From contig NZ_MAXF01000222.1 of the NCBI RefSeq assembly GCF_001704635.1, forward strand, positions 43,283 to 107,282: 64,000 nt of DNA, given 5' to 3'. Source of the stretch: Streptomyces sparsogenes (GTDB taxonomy: Bacteria > Actinomycetota > Actinomycetes > Streptomycetales > Streptomycetaceae). Of the stretch, positions 25,452 to 33,982 are shown piece after piece. The translations under genes and the position numbers were made by a program. The notes under the pieces are model-generated. The model was not told where the DNA came from. It saw only the letters and a program-made list of their open reading frames with translations, and made no database searches. Every line of letters begins with the position of its first letter. Position 1 is the stretch's first letter.

Positions 25452-26072
25452 GTGCAGCCTCTGGGCCCGGACCTCGCGCACACCCACCCCCGGCCGGTGC
25501 ACTGGCTCGCGACAGCGGCCGCCCTCGCCGCCGTCGTCGCCGGGGCCGCGGTGCTCCAGCCCTCCGACGCCAAGGCCACGACCGACACCTCCACCGCGGC
25601 CGCGCCGGGCACCGGCGCCCCGGTGGTCAAGGCCCCGGACCCCACCGCCGCCCACTACCCGGTGGACTGCGGCCCGGCGAAACTGGACGTCACGGACCGC
25701 GCCTCCGGCGATCTGGACGGTGACGGGCGACCGGAGACGGTGGCCGTCGTGCGCTGCCACTCCGCGACGGGCACCCCGCCCAGCGGCATGTACGTCCTCG
25801 CCCAGCCGGACGGCCGGAAGGCCGGCGGGGGGCAGGCGGGACAGGGCGCGGGACCGGGGCGGCCGCGGGTCGTGGCCACCTTCCTGGACCCCAAGGAACA
25901 GATGAGCGTCAAGGATTTCGCGCTGCGCGGAACCAAGGTTTCGGCCACTTTGCTCGGCTACTCCTCGGAGCAGGTGCCGCGGTGCTGCCCGGACCTTCAG
26001 CGCAAGGTCAACTGGCAGTGGAAGGACGGCAGGTTCGCGCTCACGGCGCTGCCGGCGCCGGGCAGTGTCTGA
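25452..26072 (+). CDS. Membrane-anchored or secreted protein of unknown function
   Basis: 206 aa. Residues 1-18 are polar with several His/Pro/Arg, followed by one hydrophobic helix (WLATAAALAAVVAGAAVL, about 20-37), either an anchor or a signal sequence. The outer part contains a short DLDGDGRPET motif resembling FG-GAP or EF-hand calcium loops and three or four cysteines (DCGPAKL, VRCHS, RCCPDL). GTG 25452 is preferred since AGGAG (25438-25442) precedes it. I do not recognise the family. The stop lies only 4 bases from that of the convergent ferredoxin gene. Confidence 0.7.
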   Translation: MQPLGPDLAHTHPRPVHWLATAAALAAVVAGAAVLQPSDAKATTDTSTAAAPGTGAPVVKAPDPTAAHYPVDCGPAKLDVTDRASGDLDGDGRPETVAVVRCHSATGTPPSGMYVLAQPDGRKAGGGQAGQGAGPGRPRVVATFLDPKEQMSVKDFALRGTKVSATLLGYSSEQVPRCCPDLQRKVNWQWKDGRFALTALPAPGSV

Positions 26073-26076
26073 GCCG

Positions 26077-26373
26077 TCACTCGGCGTCCGGTCCGTAGAC
26101 CTCGACCCCGTCGGACACCCGGCGCACATGGATGCACTCGCCGGGACACTCCTTCGCGGAGTCCGCGACCTCGGTGAGCAGGGGCAGCGGCACCCGCGTC
26201 GTCGCACCCTTGTCCTGGAGCAATTCGTCGTCGGCGCTCTTGACGTAAGCTAGACCGTCGATGTCGAGTTCGAAGATCTCGGGTGCGTACTGGGCACAGA
26301 TGCCGTCGCCCGTGCACAGATCCTGGTCGATCCAGACCTCAAGGTCACCGAGCTCCTCGTTCCGCACAGTCAC
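26077..26373 (-). CDS. Ferredoxin
   Basis: 98-aa small iron-sulfur protein. The cluster ligands are visible as CTGDGIC near residue 20 and CPGEC near residue 76. The first motif lacks the middle cysteine of a 4Fe-4S CxxCxxC, having Asp instead, so a 3Fe-4S cluster like that of P450-type ferredoxins is most likely. Acidic overall (many Glu/Asp), suited to docking with a reductase. Divergent from arc across a 249-base promoter region; its redox partner is not in this window. Confidence 0.88.
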   Translation of the reverse strand: MTVRNEELGDLEVWIDQDLCTGDGICAQYAPEIFELDIDGLAYVKSADDELLQDKGATTRVPLPLLTEVADSAKECPGECIHVRRVSDGVEVYGPDAE

Positions 26374-26622
26374 GATCTGCCGTCCCCTGATACATGATTC
26401 AACATTGACTAAATAGCGCCAGCCTTGGCGGGTGTTGACCGTCTCGACGATACAACCGGTCGCTTTCCGATGTTGTTGGGTGGGTATTCACCTGGCGTGA
26501 GGGAGTGCGCAAGGGTGAAGATCGGACACACGCCGACCGGGTTTGTGATCTAGGGGTTTCAACCCGCACCGGCCCAGGTAGGGTCAGGAAGCGTCCAGCT
26601 CCCCTTGGAGGAGGTGAGGACC
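26374..26622. promoter_or_regulatory. Divergent promoter region ferredoxin / arc
   Basis: 249 bases, with an AT-richer part near 26395-26415. TTTCAA (26557-26562) with TAGGGT (26579-26584), 16 bases apart, is a possible arc promoter; the very strong GGAGGAGGTGAGG ribosome site lies immediately before the GTG start of arc. Boxes for the ferredoxin promoter could not be assigned with confidence. Confidence 0.35.
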
Positions 26623-28389
26623 GTGGCAGCCCACGACGACGACATCAACCGCGGCATCCGGCCGGGGCGGGGGTCTGACGACCCAGCCGGCCAGGTTGCC
26701 TATCTCGAGCAGGAAATCGCCGTCCTGCGACGCAAGCTCGCCGACTCTCCGCGGCACACGAGGATTCTCGAAGAGCGGATCGTCGAGCTGCAGACCAACC
26801 TGGCGGGCGTGTCCGCGCAGAACGAGCGGCTCGCCAACACGCTCCGTGAGGCCCGCGACCAGATCGTGGCCCTCAAGGAGGAGGTCGACCGGCTCGCGCA
26901 GCCGCCGGCCGGCTTCGGGGTGTTTCTGCAGGCGAACGAGGACGGCACGGCCGACATCTTCACCGGAGGCCGGAAACTCCGGGTGAACGTCAGCCCGAGC
27001 GTCGAGGTCGAGGACCTCAGGCGTGGCCAGGAGGTCATGCTCAACGAGGCGCTCAACGTGGTCGAAGCCATGGAGTTCGAGCGCGCCGGGGACATCGTCA
27101 CCCTCAAGGAGGTCCTTGAGGACGGCGAGCGAGCCCTGGTGATCGGGCACACCGACGAGGAGCGCGTGGTGCGGCTCGCCGAGCCGCTGCTGGACACCAC
27201 CATCCGCCCCGGTGACGCCCTGCTGCTCGAGCCCCGCTCCGGCTACGTCTACGAGGTCGTACCCAAGAGCGAGGTCGAAGAGCTCGTCCTCGAAGAGGTC
27301 CCGGACATCGACTACACCAAGATCGGCGGCCTGGGCAACCAGATCGAGCTGATCAGGGACGCGGTCGAGCTCCCGTACCTCTACCCCGACCTGTTCAAGG
27401 AGCACGAACTGCGGCCGCCCAAGGGTGTGCTGCTGTACGGCCCGCCCGGCTGCGGCAAGACGCTGATCGCCAAGGCCGTGGCCAACTCCCTTGCCAAGAA
27501 GGTCGCCGAGGTGACCGGGAAGCCCGCCGGGAAGAGCTTCTTCCTCAACATCAAGGGCCCCGAGCTGCTCAACAAGTACGTCGGCGAGACGGAGCGGCAC
27601 ATCCGGCTGGTCTTCCAGCGGGCACGGGAGAAGGCCAGCGAGGGCACCCCCGTCATCGTCTTCTTCGACGAGATGGACTCCCTCTTCCGGACCCGCGGCT
27701 CCGGCGTCAGCTCGGACGTGGAGAACACCATCGTCCCCCAGCTGCTGTCCGAGATCGACGGTGTCGAGGGCCTGGAAAATGTGATCGTCATCGGCGCCTC
27801 CAACCGCGAGGACATGATCGACCCGGCGATCCTGCGCCCCGGCCGGCTCGACGTGAAGATCAAGATCGAGCGTCCGGACGCCGAGGCCGCCAAGGACATC
27901 TTCTCGAAGTACCTGACCGAGACCCTGCCGATCCACGCGGACGACCTCGCCGAGCACGGCGGGTCCCCCAAGGCCGCGGTCGGCGGCATGATCCAGTCGG
28001 TCGTCGAGCAGATGTACACCGAGTCCGAGGAGAACCGCTTCCTGGAGGTCACCTACGCCAACGGCGACAAGGAAGTCCTCTACTTCAAGGACTTCAACTC
28101 CGGCGCCATGATCCAGAACATCGTGGACCGGGCCAAGAAGATGGCCATCAAGGACTTCCTGGACCACAACCAGAAGGGCCTCCGCGTCTCCCACCTGCTC
28201 GCCGCCTGCGTGGACGAGTTCAAGGAGAACGAGGACCTGCCGAACACCACGAACCCCGACGACTGGGCCCGGATCTCCGGCAAGAAGGGCGAGCGGATCG
28301 TCTACATCCGCACCCTCGTCACCGGAAAGCAGGGCGCGGACACGGGACGCTCCATCGACACGGTGGCGAACACCGGTCAGTACCTGTAA
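26623..28389 (+). CDS. arc: Proteasome-associated AAA ATPase (Mpa/ARC)
   Basis: Hexameric unfoldase that captures pupylated proteins and threads them into the 20S proteasome. 588 aa: N-terminal coiled coil (about 22-90, binds Pup), tandem OB domains (about 95-240), then the AAA module with Walker A GPPGCGKT (about 273) and Walker B VIVFFDEMDS (about 343). It ends in GQYL, the penultimate-tyrosine tail that docks into the proteasome alpha ring. GTG 26623 is chosen because GGAGGAGGTGAGG precedes it; an ATG 6 codons upstream would lie on the ribosome site. Confidence 0.96.
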   Translation: MAAHDDDINRGIRPGRGSDDPAGQVAYLEQEIAVLRRKLADSPRHTRILEERIVELQTNLAGVSAQNERLANTLREARDQIVALKEEVDRLAQPPAGFGVFLQANEDGTADIFTGGRKLRVNVSPSVEVEDLRRGQEVMLNEALNVVEAMEFERAGDIVTLKEVLEDGERALVIGHTDEERVVRLAEPLLDTTIRPGDALLLEPRSGYVYEVVPKSEVEELVLEEVPDIDYTKIGGLGNQIELIRDAVELPYLYPDLFKEHELRPPKGVLLYGPPGCGKTLIAKAVANSLAKKVAEVTGKPAGKSFFLNIKGPELLNKYVGETERHIRLVFQRAREKASEGTPVIVFFDEMDSLFRTRGSGVSSDVENTIVPQLLSEIDGVEGLENVIVIGASNREDMIDPAILRPGRLDVKIKIERPDAEAAKDIFSKYLTETLPIHADDLAEHGGSPKAAVGGMIQSVVEQMYTESEENRFLEVTYANGDKEVLYFKDFNSGAMIQNIVDRAKKMAIKDFLDHNQKGLRVSHLLAACVDEFKENEDLPNTTNPDDWARISGKKGERIVYIRTLVTGKQGADTGRSIDTVANTGQYL

Positions 28390-28398
28390 CACCGCTGT

Positions 28399-28446
28399 CC
28401 GGCTGCGGATGTCCTGGACGGGGCATCCGCAGCCGGATGCGCTTTT
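28399..28446 (+). terminator. arc terminator
   Basis: 13-bp perfect stem CCGGCTGCGGATG (28399-28411) / CATCCGCAGCCGG (28424-28436), followed by ATGCGCTTTT, a short U-tract. The rest of the 308-base arc-dop gap holds no gene; the dop promoter is presumably in 28500-28680. Confidence 0.75.
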
Positions 28447-28697
28447 CCGACCGCCGAACCGCCGATTCGCCGATCCGGAACAAGTCCACTCCGGACCGGT
28501 CGACACAGCGAGCGGCCACCTAGGAGCCGGACCCGAGCAATGACTGAAATGATCGCCTCAGCGCCGCGAAGCGGCTCTAGGCTCTTCGGTACCGCGGCAT
28601 CGCGGTGCGGGGGATCGGGGGCCGCGCACGGACCGGAAGCACAGCGGTACTTGAGTGCCGACCCCGCCCAGGGGCGGCGCCGGGCAAGGAGGGCCGC

Positions 28698-30209
28698 ATG
28701 ACCGTACGGCGAGTAATGGGGATCGAGACGGAGTACGGGATCTCCGTCCCGGGTCACCCGAACGCCAATGCCATGCTCACCTCATCCCAGGTCGTCAACG
28801 CCTACGCGGCGGCGATGCACCGGGCGCGCCGCGCCCGCTGGGACTTCGAGGAGGAGAACCCACTGCGGGACGCCCGCGGCTTCGACCTCGCGCGCGAGTC
28901 CGCGGACGCCAGCCAGCTCACCGACGAGGACATCGGCCTGGCCAATGTGATCCTCACCAACGGCGCGCGGCTCTACGTCGACCACGCACACCCCGAATAC
29001 TCCGCCCCCGAGGTGACCAACCCCCGGGACGCGGTCCTCTGGGACAAGGCGGGCGAGCGCATCATGGCCGAGGCCGCCCTGCGCGCCGGCCAGCTCCCCG
29101 GAGCCCAGCCGATCCACCTCTACAAGAACAACACCGACAACAAGGGCGCCTCCTACGGCACCCACGAGAACTACCTGATGAAGCGGGAGACCGCCTTCTC
29201 GGACATCGTGCGCCACCTGACCCCCTTCTTCGTCTCGCGCCAGGTCGTCACCGGCGCCGGCCGGGTGGGCCTGGGCCAGGACGGCCACGAACACGGCTTC
29301 CAGATCAGCCAGCGCGCCGACTACTTCGAGGTCGAGGTGGGCCTGGAGACCACCCTCAAGCGCCCCATCATCAACACCCGCGACGAGCCCCACGCCGACG
29401 CCGAGAAATACCGCCGGCTGCACGTGATCATCGGAGACGCCAACCTCTCCGAGATCTCGACCTACCTCAAGCTCGGCACCACCTCCCTGGTCCTGTCCAT
29501 GATCGAGGACGGCTTCATCGCCGTGGACCTCGCCGTGGACCAGCCGGTCCGCACCCTCCACCAGGTCTCCCACGACCCGACGCTGCGCCGCCTGATCACG
29601 CTGCGCAGCGGCCGGACACTCACCGCGGTCCAGCTCCAGATGGAGTACTTCGAGCTGGCCCGCAAATACGTCGAGGACCGCTTCGGCGCCGACGCCGACG
29701 AGCAGACCCGGGACGTGCTCACCCGTTGGGAGGACGTCCTGAACCGCCTGGAGCGGGATCCGATGAGCCTCTCCGGCGAGCTGGACTGGGTCGCCAAGCG
29801 CGAGCTCATGGAGGGCTACCGGCGCCGTGACGGCCTGGAGTGGGACGCGGCCCGGCTGCACCTGGTGGACCTGCAGTACGCGGACGTGCGCCCCGAGAAG
29901 GGGCTGTACAACCGTCTGGTGGCCCGCGGCAAGATGAAGCGGCTGCTGGACGAGGACGAGGTGTCCCGGGCCCGGAGCAAGCCCCCGGAGGACACCAGGG
30001 CCTACTTCCGCGGCCGCTGCCTGGAGCAGTACGCCGACGACGTGGCCGCGGCCTCCTGGGACTCGGTCATCTTCGACCTGCCGGGCCGGGACTCCCTGCA
30101 GCGCGTCCCCACCCTGGAGCCGCTGCGAGGCACCAGGAACCACGTCAAGGAGCTCCTGGACCGCTGCCGCACGGCCGAAGACCTTGTCCGGGTGCTCTCG
30201 GGGGGCTGA
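28698..30209 (+). CDS. dop: Pup deamidase/depupylase
   Basis: Converts the C-terminal Gln of Pup to Glu and also removes Pup from conjugates. 503 aa with the glutamine-synthetase-like fold of the Dop/PafA family; the metal/ATP-binding signature GIETEYG is at residues 8-14, with further family blocks YKNNTDNKGASYGTHENY and RPIINTRDEPHADAEKYRRL. The ATG at 28698 has AAGGAGGG before it; the upstream extension is not supported. First of dop-pup-endoVII-prcB-prcA. Confidence 0.95.
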   Translation: MTVRRVMGIETEYGISVPGHPNANAMLTSSQVVNAYAAAMHRARRARWDFEEENPLRDARGFDLARESADASQLTDEDIGLANVILTNGARLYVDHAHPEYSAPEVTNPRDAVLWDKAGERIMAEAALRAGQLPGAQPIHLYKNNTDNKGASYGTHENYLMKRETAFSDIVRHLTPFFVSRQVVTGAGRVGLGQDGHEHGFQISQRADYFEVEVGLETTLKRPIINTRDEPHADAEKYRRLHVIIGDANLSEISTYLKLGTTSLVLSMIEDGFIAVDLAVDQPVRTLHQVSHDPTLRRLITLRSGRTLTAVQLQMEYFELARKYVEDRFGADADEQTRDVLTRWEDVLNRLERDPMSLSGELDWVAKRELMEGYRRRDGLEWDAARLHLVDLQYADVRPEKGLYNRLVARGKMKRLLDEDEVSRARSKPPEDTRAYFRGRCLEQYADDVAAASWDSVIFDLPGRDSLQRVPTLEPLRGTRNHVKELLDRCRTAEDLVRVLSGG

Positions 30210-30343
30210 AATGCTCTTCAACCGGGAATCATCGAGATGGCCTCCGTGCGTTGTACCGAGCGGGAGGCCGATGTCGGACCCGGCTTGTAGGGTCTGATCG
30301 ACCGATCCATTCGAGCTGGGGCGAACAGAGCGGGGTGAGGGAC

Positions 30344-30562
30344 ATGGCGACCAAGGACACCGGCGGCGGACAGCAGAAGGCGTCGCGCTCGACCGAGGAG
30401 GTCGAGGAGCAGGCGCAGGACGCGCAGGCGGCGGAAGACCTCAAGGAGCGGCACGAGAAGCTCTCGGACGACGTGGACGACGTTCTGGACGAGATCGACG
30501 ACGTACTCGAGGCTAACGCCGAGGATTTCGTTCGAAGCTTCGTGCAAAAGGGTGGACAGTAA
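30344..30562 (+). CDS. pup: Prokaryotic ubiquitin-like protein Pup
   Basis: 72-aa intrinsically disordered tag, acidic, with the helix-forming middle (DLKERHEKLSDDVDDVLDEI) that binds Arc and the conserved C-terminus EDFVRSFVQKGGQ. It ends in GGQ, so Dop must deamidate it before PafA can attach it to lysines. GAGGG precedes the ATG; TAGGGT at 30288-30293 is a possible -10 for a pup-specific promoter. Encoded between dop and the proteasome subunit genes. Confidence 0.97.
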   Translation: MATKDTGGGQQKASRSTEEVEEQAQDAQAAEDLKERHEKLSDDVDDVLDEIDDVLEANAEDFVRSFVQKGGQ

Positions 30563-30604
30563 AGGCCTACAGGCCGCTTTGCCTTCATTTCGAAGGCTTG
30601 GGGG

Positions 30605-30979
30605 GTGAAGGGTGGCTGCCGTGACGGCCTTCAGGTGCGGTGCCGTGAGTGCGTGGCGGAGTACAGCGCCGCGCACTACCGGCGCCGCCGGGAGGCCATG
30701 GGAAAGCCGCGCTCGCACGGGATCACCGAAGCCGAGCGTGACGCTTTGGTGGCCTCCCAGGCAGGCGTCTGCTGCATATGTCTGTCGGCTCCGGCCGCAC
30801 ATGTGGATCACTGCCACGAGAAGGGTAGGGTCCGTGGCGTACTGTGCTTCAGCTGCAACGCGGCACTGGGGCAGTTCAAGGATCGGCCCGACGTGATAAG
30901 GCGGGCCGCGACATACCTGGAAGGAAACGCGTGGAAGCCAATCCTCGTAGCACCGGGCGTCTACCAGCTGCCTTCCTGA
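30605..30979 (+). CDS. Endonuclease VII-like HNH protein
   Basis: 124-aa zinc-bound HNH protein of the phage recombination endonuclease VII type. Visible are CRECVAEYSAAHYRRRRE, then CCICLSAPAAHVDHCHEKG and VRGVLCFSCNAALGQFKD, which contain the zinc cysteines and HNH histidines. The usual first CxxC of the family is not seen N-terminal to CRDGLQVRC, so the protein may be shortened; the same frame is open back to the pup TAA. The ribosome site is weak (GGGGG) and the GTG start uncertain. Its 3' end overlaps prcB by 49 bases. Conserved at this place in Streptomyces from memory; its role in the proteasome locus is unknown. Confidence 0.75.
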   Translation: MKGGCRDGLQVRCRECVAEYSAAHYRRRREAMGKPRSHGITEAERDALVASQAGVCCICLSAPAAHVDHCHEKGRVRGVLCFSCNAALGQFKDRPDVIRRAATYLEGNAWKPILVAPGVYQLPS

Positions 30980-31776
30980 CGCCTGGCTCCTCATCCTTCA
31001 TGGACTTCCTCGGCGCGCACCAGCCCGAGCTGCTCCCCGGAAACCGCCCGCTCCCCGCCGTGCAGGGCGCCATCGAGGCCCCCCACGGCACCACCATCGT
31101 CGCGGCGACCTTCCCCGGCGGCGTGGTGCTCGCCGGTGACCGCCGCGCGACGATGGGCAACCTCATCTCCCAGCGCGACGTGGAGAAGGTGTTCCCCGCC
31201 GACGAGTACTCGGCCGTCGGCATCGCGGGCACGCTCGGTTTCGCCGTGGAGATGGTCAAGCTCTTCCAGCTGGAGCTGGAGCACTTCGAGAAGGTGGAAG
31301 GCACCGTCCTCTCCCTGGAGGGCAAGGCCAACCGGCTGTCGACCATGATCCGCGGCAATCTGGGCATGGCCATGCAGGGCCTGGCCGTCGTCCCGATCTT
31401 CGCGGGCTGGGACGTCGACCGCGAGAAGGGCCGCATCTTCTCCTACGACGTGACCGGCGGGCGCTCCGAGGAGCACGGCTTCGCCGCCACCGGCTCCGGC
31501 TCGCTGTTCGCCCGTGGCGCGCTCAAGAAGCTGTACCGCGAGGACCTGACCGAATCCGAGACCACCACCGCCGTCGTCCAGTCGCTCTACGACGCCGCCG
31601 ACGAGGACTCCGCGACCGGCGGCCCCGATCTCGGCCGGCGGATCTACCCCATCGTCACGGTGATCAACGAGGACGGTTTCAAGCGGCTCACCGAGGCGGA
31701 GGTGTCCGAGATCGCCCGCACCATCCACGAGCGGCGGCTCGAGGCGCCGGACGGCCCCCGGGCCCCGCTGCTCTGA
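30931..31776 (+). CDS. prcB: 20S proteasome beta subunit
   Basis: Catalytic subunit of the proteasome. 281 aa with a 53-residue propeptide that is removed autocatalytically before Thr54 (APHG then TTIVA), exposing the N-terminal threonine nucleophile. Other active-site parts are AGDRRATMGN (Asp/Lys-equivalent region) and FAATGSGS. GTG 30931 with GGAAGGA upstream is chosen over the internal ATG at 31000 because the propeptide VEANPRSTGRLPAAFL matches known actinobacterial PrcB. The start lies inside the endonuclease VII gene, in another frame. Confidence 0.95.
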   Translation: MEANPRSTGRLPAAFLTPGSSSFMDFLGAHQPELLPGNRPLPAVQGAIEAPHGTTIVAATFPGGVVLAGDRRATMGNLISQRDVEKVFPADEYSAVGIAGTLGFAVEMVKLFQLELEHFEKVEGTVLSLEGKANRLSTMIRGNLGMAMQGLAVVPIFAGWDVDREKGRIFSYDVTGGRSEEHGFAATGSGSLFARGALKKLYREDLTESETTTAVVQSLYDAADEDSATGGPDLGRRIYPIVTVINEDGFKRLTEAEVSEIARTIHERRLEAPDGPRAPLL

Positions 31777-31829
31777 GGGGACGGTTGATCCGGAATGCAT
31801 TCGCCATCACAGAAAGGGACGGATAGCCG

Positions 31830-32597
31830 GTGACGACGCCGTTCTATGTATCGCCTCAGCAGGCCATGGCCGACCGCGCCGAGTACGCCCGCAAGGGCAT
31901 CGCGCGCGGCCGCAGCGTGGTCGTGCTGCAGTATGCCGACGGCATCCTGTTCGTCGCGGAGAACCCGTCCCGCGCGCTGCACAAGGTCAGCGAGATCTAC
32001 GACCGGATCGCCTTCGCGGCGGTCGGCAAGTACAACGAGTTCGAGAATCTGCGCATCGGCGGTGTCCGCTACGCCGACCTGCGCGGCTACACCTACGACC
32101 GCGACGACGTGACCGCGCGCGGCCTCGCCAATGTCTACGCCCAGACGCTCGGCACCATCTTCTCCAGCGCGGCGGAGAAGCCCTATGAGGTCGAGCTGAT
32201 CGTCGCCGAGGTCGGGGACGGCCCCGAGGACGACCAGATCTACCGGTTGCCGCACGACGGCTCCATCGTGGACGAGCACGGCTCGGTCGCGGTGGGTGGC
32301 AACGCCGATCAGATCAGCAGCTACCTGGACCAGCGCCACCGCGAGGGCCTGACCCTCGCCGAGGGGCTCAAGCTGGCCGTCGAGTCCCTCGCCCGGGACA
32401 ACAACGGCGGCGAGCGCAGCCTCACCGCCGAGCAGCTCGAGGTCGCGGTGCTGGACCGGACGCGACCGCAGCAGCGGAAGTTCAAGCGGGTCCTGGGCAG
32501 CCAGCTGGCCCGGCTCCTGGAATCGGAGGGCACCCCGGCCGACTCCGCCGCCGAGGGGGAGTCCCCGGCCGAGGAGTCCACCGACACCGAGGAGTAA
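31830..32597 (+). CDS. prcA: 20S proteasome alpha subunit
   Basis: Forms the outer rings that gate the chamber and dock Arc. 255 aa, starting MTTPFYVSPQQAMADRAEYARKG, the N-terminal helix that closes the pore, and followed by the Ntn-fold without a catalytic Thr. The C-terminal 25 residues are Glu/Ser/Ala-rich and disordered. GTG start 53 bases after prcB, with AAGGG upstream. Last gene of the block; a strong hairpin follows. Confidence 0.95.
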   Translation: MTTPFYVSPQQAMADRAEYARKGIARGRSVVVLQYADGILFVAENPSRALHKVSEIYDRIAFAAVGKYNEFENLRIGGVRYADLRGYTYDRDDVTARGLANVYAQTLGTIFSSAAEKPYEVELIVAEVGDGPEDDQIYRLPHDGSIVDEHGSVAVGGNADQISSYLDQRHREGLTLAEGLKLAVESLARDNNGGERSLTAEQLEVAVLDRTRPQQRKFKRVLGSQLARLLESEGTPADSAAEGESPAEESTDTEE

Positions 32598-32614
32598 CCG
32601 CGCCACCCCGTTCA

Positions 32615-32649
32615 CGCGGCGCGCCCCGGCCCAGCCGGGGCGCGCCGCG
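32615..32649. terminator. Terminator hairpin after prcA
   Basis: 15-bp perfect stem CGCGGCGCGCCCCGG (32615-32629) / CCGGGGCGCGCCGCG (32635-32649), 5-nt loop. Between prcA and the convergent lacI-type gene. Confidence 0.75.
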
Positions 32650-32750
32650 GCGTGTCCGCCTCGCGGGGCGGGGCGGCGTGCCGACCGGGCCGGGGCGGGG
32701 GTGGCCGCCGCGCGGCGGGGCGTACGGCAGCGGCGGCGCGTCAGGGCGCG

Positions 32751-33839
32751 TCAGTGTCCGCCGGACGGGGTGTCGCGTGGGGGTGGGGCGCTGGAGCCCC
32801 GGGGGACGAGTCGCACCGGCAGGGTGGTGTCGCGTGCCGGTTCGCCGTCCAGGACGGCCATCAGGGCCCGCATTCCGGCCGCGCCGACGGCTTCCGCCGG
32901 CAGTCGGACCGTTGTCAGCTCGGGGTCCACGGCGGTGGCCAGCGCGAGGTCGTCGAAGCCGGTGACGGAGATGTCGTCCGGTACCCGGAGCCCGAGCCGC
33001 CGGGCGGCTTTGCAGGCTCCGGCGGCCAGGATGTCGTCGTCGCACACGAGCGCGGTGGGGCGGGGGCCGGGGCGGGTGAGGGCCCGTTCGGCCGCCCGGC
33101 GGCCTTCGTCGACGGTCAGGGGGGCCGCCTCGGTGTGGGCGGAGGCGCCGGGGACGGCGGCCAGGGCCGCCGCCAGGGCGGCGGCGCGTTCGCGGAAGGT
33201 CCAGGTGTCCACGGCCGCCGCGAGGTGGGCGATACGGCGGTGTCCGAGGGCGAGGAGGTGTTCGGCGGTCTGCCGCATGCCGTCGGCGATGTCGAGGTTG
33301 ACGGTGGCCGCCGCGGCGGCCGAAGCGGCCTCGTCGGGTGAGCTGTCGAGCATGACCAGGGGGAGCCCCCCGCCGCGCATCGCGGCGAGGGCGTCGGCGG
33401 CCATGGAGGAGGCGATCACGCCGTCGAGGGAGGCGCGGGCCGAGTCGAAGGGGTCGCGGGCCGGGCCCACGCCTTCGGGGGAGGGGTAGAGCACCACGCC
33501 GAAGCCGCCCTCGGCGGCCACCCGGGCCGCGCCGGTGTAGACGCGGGCGAAGAACTCGGTGGTGAGTGCCGGTACGACGAGCAGCGCGGTCCTGGTCCGG
33601 CCGAGGCGGAGGCTGCGGGCCGCGAGGTTGGGCCGGTAGCCGAGTTCGCGGGCGGCGGTGCGTACGGCCTCGGCGGTGCGTTCGGAGACACGTCCGGCCC
33701 ATTTGTCGCCGAGGACCAGGGAGACGGTGGCCTGCGACACGCCGACGTGGCGTGCCACGTCCCGGCTGGTCGCCCGCGCGCGGGGGCCGCCTCCGGCGCG
33801 CGCGCCGGGCGCGGGGTCCCCCTGAACGCTCGCCACCAT
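32751..33839 (-). CDS. LacI-family transcriptional regulator
   Basis: 362 aa. N-terminal LacI helix-turn-helix (ATSRDVARHVGVSQATVSLVL, about 22-43) with the hinge ELGYRPNLAARSLRLGRT, then a sugar-binding periplasmic-type effector domain (TALLVVPALTTEFFARV, VTGFDDLALA). Divergent from an MFS transporter with a perfect 27-bp palindrome between the two starts, so it probably represses the transporter and itself until a small molecule binds. The ligand is unknown. Confidence 0.9.
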   Translation of the reverse strand: MVASVQGDPAPGARAGGGPRARATSRDVARHVGVSQATVSLVLGDKWAGRVSERTAEAVRTAARELGYRPNLAARSLRLGRTRTALLVVPALTTEFFARVYTGAARVAAEGGFGVVLYPSPEGVGPARDPFDSARASLDGVIASSMAADALAAMRGGGLPLVMLDSSPDEAASAAAAATVNLDIADGMRQTAEHLLALGHRRIAHLAAAVDTWTFRERAAALAAALAAVPGASAHTEAAPLTVDEGRRAAERALTRPGPRPTALVCDDDILAAGACKAARRLGLRVPDDISVTGFDDLALATAVDPELTTVRLPAEAVGAAGMRALMAVLDGEPARDTTLPVRLVPRGSSAPPPRDTPSGGH

Positions 33840-33893
33840 CGCCTCCGTTCGTCACGGTCGCCCATGCGGGTGGACCGAGGTCGGCAGCCATGA

Positions 33894-33920
33894 TACGTAT
33901 AACGGCGGTAGTTATACGTA
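33894..33920. promoter_or_regulatory. Palindromic operator between lacI-type and MFS genes
   Basis: TACGTATAAC (33894-33903), a 7-base spacer, GTTATACGTA (33911-33920): perfect 10-bp arms, centre at 33907. It is the only AT-rich patch in the 143-base divergent region, 54 bases from the regulator start and 62 from the transporter start. Binding by the adjacent LacI-family protein is inferred. Confidence 0.65.
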
Positions 33921-33982
33921 AAACCTGGGGCGGGCACGCCAGGACACGCCCGAGGGAAGAACCGGAAGCGAGGGGGCGGGCG

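Noticed and set aside
33566..33982. N-terminal extension of the MFS transporter
   Set aside because: It would read through the operator palindrome and the divergent regulator gene and is Arg/Gly-rich; ATG 33983 begins a normal first membrane helix.
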